8,404 nucleotides of DNA from Clostridium sp. CAG:413 (GTDB taxonomy: Bacteria > Bacillota > Clostridia > Oscillospirales > Acutalibacteraceae), in NCBI GenBank assembly GCA_000431775.1, contig FR888182.1:2899-11302 (forward strand), written 5' to 3'. The translations under genes were made by a program, and so were the position numbers. How positions within the stretch are numbered: the first letter of the stretch is position 1; each line of letters opens with the position of its first letter. Shown here one piece after another: positions 5,771 through 8,404 of this stretch. The notes under the pieces were generated by a model, which was given only the letters and a program-made list of their open reading frames with translations, was not told the DNA's origin and did no database searches.

Positions 5771-7723
5771 TCAATAGAGCTTTGCGCCGGCGGGGATGTG
5801 GTTATCCACCATCAGCAGGTGGAGCTTCTCCTCGCCCTCCTCCTCATGGATGGCGCTGAGCAGCATTCCGCAGGACTCGATGCCCATCATCGCTCTCGGC
5901 GGGAGGTTGACAATGGCGATAAGGGTCTTGCCGATAAGCTCCTCCGGCTCATAGAAGGCGTGGATGCCGCTGAGGATCGTGCGATCCTTGCCGGTGCCGT
6001 CGTCGAGGGTGAATTGCAGCAGCTTCTTGCTCTTGGGCACTGCCGAGCATTCCTTGACCTTGACGGCTCTGAAATCGGACTTGCTGAAAGTATCGAAATC
6101 TACAAATTCTTCAAAGAGAGGCTCGATCTTGACCTTGGAGAAGTCAATGACCTCCTCCTCGGCGGGCTGAGCGGCTTCTTCAGCGGTTTCGGCAGCCTTT
6201 GCGGGGGCCTTGGGGGCGTCCGAGCCGCCGAGCGACTTCATGGTCGGGAAGAGCAGCACGTCTCTGATGGCTGCGGAGTCGGTCAGCAGCATGCAGAGCC
6301 TGTCGATGCCGTAGCCGATGCCGCCTGTCGGGGGCATACCGTATTCGAGAGCCATGAGGAAGTCCTCATCGGTGGTGTTGGCCTCTTCGTCGCCCTTGGA
6401 GAGAAGTATCTCCTGAGCCTTGAAGCGCTCTCTCTGGTCTATCGGGTCGTTGAGCTCGGAGTAGGCATTTGCCATCTCCCAGCCGTTCATAAAGAATTCA
6501 AAACGCTCGACATAATCGGGATCCTCGGGCTTCCTCTTGGTCAGCGGCGAGATCTCGACGGGGTGATCCATGACGAAGGTGGGCTGGATAAGATGCTCCT
6601 CTGCGAACTCCTCAAAGAAGAGGGAGAGGATATCGCCCTTGCCGTGCCTCTCTTCATACTCGACCTTGTGGGCGTCGGCGCAGGCGCGGGCGTCCTCAAG
6701 GGTCTTTATCTCGTTCCAGTCAACGCCGGCATACTTCTTGACGGCGTCGACCATCGTGATGCGCTCAAAGGGCTTGCCGAGATCCATATCGATGCCGTTA
6801 TAGGTGATCGTGGTGGTGCCGAGCACGTTCTGAGCCACGGTGCGGTAGAGATTCTCGGTCAGATCCATCATACCGTGGTAATCGGTGTAGGCCTGATAAA
6901 GCTCCATGAGGGTGAATTCGGGGTTGTGCCTTGTGTCAAGACCCTCGTTTCTGAAAACGCGGCCGATCTCATAGACCTTCTCCATGCCGCCGACTATCAG
7001 CCTCTTGAGGTAAAGCTCAAGGGAGATGCGCAGCTTGAGATCCTCGTCCAGAGCGTTGAAATGAGTCTCAAACGGTCTTGCGGCTGCGCCGCCGGCGTTG
7101 GCGACGAGCATCGGGGTCTCGACCTCGATAAAGCCCTGGGCGTCAAGGAATTTCCTTATCTCACGGATTATGAGCGAACGCTTGACGAAGGTATCTCTGA
7201 CCTCGGGGTTCATAATAAGGTCGAGGTAACGCCTGCGGTAGCGCACGTCGGTATTGGTAAGGCCGTGGAACTTCTCGGGCAGCGGCAGCAGCGACTTTGA
7301 GAGCAGCCGCAGAGCCTTTGCGTGAATTGATATCTCACCCCTGCGGGTCTTGAAGACGAAGCCCTTGACCTCGATGATATCGCCGATATCCCACTTTTTG
7401 AAGTCGGCGAATACATCCTCGCCGACCTCGTCTATCTTGACATAGACCTGCATTCTGCCGTTACGGTCGCGCACGTCGATGAAGTTTGCCTTGCCCATGT
7501 CGCGGCGGCTCATCATCCTGCCGCAGATGCACACATCTTTATTCTCCAGCTCCTCGAAGCGCTCGGCTATCTCGTTGCTGTGGATATTCTGGTTGGCCGT
7601 GGTGACGGTGAATGGATCCTTGCCCGCCGCACGCATGGCGTTGAGCTTGTCAACTCTTATCTGCCTCAGCTCATTTACGTCCTGCTCCTGCTCGGGGGCG
7701 GCGTTTATCTTTTCTTCAGCCAT
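5771..7723 (-). CDS. lysS: Lysyl-tRNA synthetase (class II) with C-terminal Trbp111-like tRNA-binding domain
   Basis: A cytoplasmic enzyme that charges tRNA-Lys with lysine, using ATP. At 650 residues it is about 150 longer than the usual 490-510. Residues 60-140 form the OB-fold anticodon-binding domain. The class II core follows: motif 1 region around 180-205 ending in VETPML, GGAAARPFETH (211-221), ELYLKRLIVGGMEKVYEIG (236-254), motif 2 FRNEGLDTRHNPEF (257-270), and motif 3 in MPPTGGIGYGIDRL (463-476). The canonical protein ends near 498. An Ala/Glu/Pro-rich linker (about 500-524) leads to residues 525-650, a complete EMAP-II/Trbp111-type tRNA-binding domain with FRAVKVKECSAVPKSKKLL (551-569), LSGI (584-587), NLPPRAMMGIES (606-617) and GMLLSA (619-624), as seen at the C-terminus of bacterial methionyl-tRNA synthetases. 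AAAGGA lies about nine bases upstream of the start. It follows greA across a hairpin, and the next gene starts one base after its stop. Confidence 0.97.
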   Translation of the reverse strand: MAEEKINAAPEQEQDVNELRQIRVDKLNAMRAAGKDPFTVTTANQNIHSNEIAERFEELENKDVCICGRMMSRRDMGKANFIDVRDRNGRMQVYVKIDEVGEDVFADFKKWDIGDIIEVKGFVFKTRRGEISIHAKALRLLSKSLLPLPEKFHGLTNTDVRYRRRYLDLIMNPEVRDTFVKRSLIIREIRKFLDAQGFIEVETPMLVANAGGAAARPFETHFNALDEDLKLRISLELYLKRLIVGGMEKVYEIGRVFRNEGLDTRHNPEFTLMELYQAYTDYHGMMDLTENLYRTVAQNVLGTTTITYNGIDMDLGKPFERITMVDAVKKYAGVDWNEIKTLEDARACADAHKVEYEERHGKGDILSLFFEEFAEEHLIQPTFVMDHPVEISPLTKRKPEDPDYVERFEFFMNGWEMANAYSELNDPIDQRERFKAQEILLSKGDEEANTTDEDFLMALEYGMPPTGGIGYGIDRLCMLLTDSAAIRDVLLFPTMKSLGGSDAPKAPAKAAETAEEAAQPAEEEVIDFSKVKIEPLFEEFVDFDTFSKSDFRAVKVKECSAVPKSKKLLQFTLDDGTGKDRTILSGIHAFYEPEELIGKTLIAIVNLPPRAMMGIESCGMLLSAIHEEEGEEKLHLLMVDNHIPAGAKLY

Positions 7724-7760
7724 TTATTTCAATCCTTTCTTTGATACTTTTTAAAAGCGC

Positions 7761-7800
7761 AAAAGCGATAGGCGGAGCCGACGGCTCCGGTCCCCATCGC
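7761..7800 (-). terminator. Hairpin with weak U-tract between greA and lysS
   Basis: In the 92-base gap after greA the transcript can fold into a long stem at 7800-7765. The inner part is GGAGCC/GGCTCC with a GTC loop, and the outer part is GCGAT/ATCGC extended by a G-U and two G-C pairs, with a small internal loop between. It is followed by TTTT, then GCGC, then TTTT. The shape is that of a Rho-independent terminator but the U-tract is interrupted. Only about 40 bases remain before lysS, with no clear promoter in them, so partial read-through that sets the ratio of greA to lysS expression is the likely role. Confidence 0.6.
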
Positions 7801-7815
7801 TGATTATTTACTGTC

Positions 7816-8286
7816 TTACTTGGAGATAGCAAGTATCTTCATCTCAATGACCTTGCCGGTCGGGGTGTTGACGCTCACAATGTCGCCGACCTTCTTGCCC
7901 ATAATGGCAGAGCCGACGGGCGAAAGGTCGGATATGATGCCGTTATCAATATCGCTCTTGCCGAGGATCTTGTATTCGACCTCCTCTTCATAATCCATGT
8001 CATAGAGCTTGACCTTGGAGCCGATGTGGATGGACTCGGTGGTGAGCTCCTTTTCGTCGAGGATCTTGGCGTTGCGAAGGTCGGCCTCGAGCTTGGCTAT
8101 CTCAGCCTCCATCTTGGCCTGTTCGTTCATTGCCTCATCGTATTCCGCATTCTCGGAAAGGTCGCCGTGTGAGCGGGCTTCCTTGATCTTCTCGGCGATA
8201 TCGTCTCTGCCCTCGGTCTTGAGCCTGTTGAGCTCGGCGCTGAGTTTGTTATAATCTTCACGGGTAAATACTGTCTGCTTTTCCAT
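7816..8286 (-). CDS. greA: Transcription elongation factor GreA
   Basis: A 156-residue factor, close to the usual 157-160, that enters the secondary channel of RNA polymerase and stimulates cleavage of backtracked transcripts. The N-terminal part, about residues 1-75, is an antiparallel coiled coil with the diagnostic tip sequence HGDLSENAEYDEA (40-52); Asp42 and Glu45 correspond to the acidic pair that positions catalytic magnesium. Residues from about 80 to 156 are the FKBP-like domain, with VGSAIMGKKVGD and a terminal VIEMKILAISK. The start is fixed by a strong AAAGGAG (8303-8297) ten bases upstream and by alignment of MEKQTVFTREDYNKL with the usual GreA N-terminus. It is the first gene after the promoter at 8328-8356 and precedes lysS, an adjacency I recall as common in Clostridia. 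Confidence 0.97.
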   Translation of the reverse strand: MEKQTVFTREDYNKLSAELNRLKTEGRDDIAEKIKEARSHGDLSENAEYDEAMNEQAKMEAEIAKLEADLRNAKILDEKELTTESIHIGSKVKLYDMDYEEEVEYKILGKSDIDNGIISDLSPVGSAIMGKKVGDIVSVNTPTGKVIEMKILAISK

Positions 8287-8327
8287 ATTGACATATCTCC
8301 TTTGATTTAAGTCGTCGTCATTCCCAT

Positions 8328-8356
8328 ATTATATATAAAATATATATAAAAGTCAA
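8328..8356 (-). promoter_or_regulatory. SigA-type promoter of greA (and probably the genes downstream)
   Basis: On the minus strand TTGACT (8356-8351, five of six consensus bases) is followed by a 17-base spacer and a perfect TATAAT (8333-8328). The predicted start of transcription is near 8321, giving a leader of about 35 bases before the greA ATG. The spacer is made only of A and T. It is the only strong promoter noticed in the window, and it faces the whole gene string. Confidence 0.85.
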
Positions 8357-8376
8357 GGCTTTATTTTACAATGAAC

Positions 8377-8397
8377 CCCCGCAGGCAGGCGGCGGGG
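8377..8397. other. GC-rich hairpin upstream of the greA promoter
   Basis: A 6-base perfect inverted repeat (CCCCGC / GCGGGG) encloses a 9-base loop at the right edge. It sits just upstream of the greA promoter and could be the terminator of a gene outside the window, but neither strand shows a good T-run after it inside the window. The remaining bases of this 118-base non-coding stretch hold the greA promoter and leader, and nothing else that I can see. Confidence 0.3.
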
Positions 8398-8404
8398 TCG
8401 GCTT

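Noticed and set aside
5771..6224. A separate free-standing Trbp111/CsaA-like gene behind lysS
   Set aside because: There is no stop between the two parts and no start with a ribosome binding site at the domain boundary; the frame is continuous, so it is a fusion.
5798..7300. A 500-codon open frame on the plus strand opposite lysS
   Set aside because: It is antisense to a clear lysS, has low-complexity Leu/Val/Gly-rich composition, no recognisable motif, and arises from the codon bias of the real gene.
5771..7723. A link between LysRS and lysine modification of teichoic acids or membrane lipids (MprF-type)
   Set aside because: No MprF-like or lysyl-transferase gene is present; proximity of lysS to tar genes alone does not support it.
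7724..7764. A dedicated lysS promoter or T-box leader
   Set aside because: No convincing -35/-10 pair lies in the 40 bases, and the space is far too short for a T-box; none of its conserved elements is seen.
1..8404. tRNA/rRNA genes, CRISPR arrays, insertion sequences, attachment sites
   Set aside because: Reading both strands, I saw no regularly spaced repeats, transposase motifs or tRNA-like foldings, and the coding density leaves little room for them.

Overview
The window looks like chromosomal DNA from a Gram-positive anaerobe of the class Clostridia, probably a gut Oscillospiraceae/Ruminococcus-type bacterium. The clues are the moderately high GC content, AAAGGA-type ribosome binding sites, a SigA-type promoter, the greA-lysS gene pair, and ribitol-phosphate (teichoic-acid type) genes of Gram-positive character. 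The taxonomic call is inference. All nine genes lie on the minus strand and are tightly packed, so transcription runs from the right edge to the left edge. The only non-coding stretch longer than 100 bases is the 118 bases at the right end, which holds the promoter.

Right part (about 8404-5771), housekeeping. A strong promoter (TTGACT, 17-base spacer, TATAAT) drives greA, a transcript-cleavage elongation factor. A hairpin with a weak U-tract separates greA from lysS. lysS encodes a class II lysyl-tRNA synthetase with an uncommon addition: an Ala/Glu-rich linker and a C-terminal Trbp111/EMAP-II-like tRNA-binding domain of the kind normally found on methionyl-tRNA synthetase.

Middle and left part (5769-1), surface polysaccharide. 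The next gene starts one base after the lysS stop codon. From there on come two family-2 glycosyltransferases that resemble rhamnosyltransferases, the permease and ATPase of a TagGH/Wzm-Wzt type polysaccharide exporter, tarI (ribitol-5-phosphate cytidylyltransferase), tarJ (ribulose-5-phosphate reductase), and a third family-2 glycosyltransferase that runs off the left edge. TarJ makes ribitol-5-phosphate from ribulose-5-phosphate and TarI activates it to CDP-ribitol. The glycosyltransferases would build a lipid-linked saccharide, and the ABC transporter would flip the product across the membrane. The polymerase or ribitol-phosphate transferase (TarK/TarL/TagF-like) that should use CDP-ribitol is not in the window and probably lies beyond the left edge, either as a separate gene or fused to the truncated glycosyltransferase.

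Gaps are 1-36 bases after lysS, and tarI/tarJ and tarJ/third glycosyltransferase overlap by 8 and 13 bases. No promoter or convincing terminator was seen between lysS and the left edge. The simplest reading is one long transcript that joins translation genes to a ribitol-containing cell-surface polymer pathway. No RNA genes, insertion sequences, CRISPR arrays or attachment sites were found.
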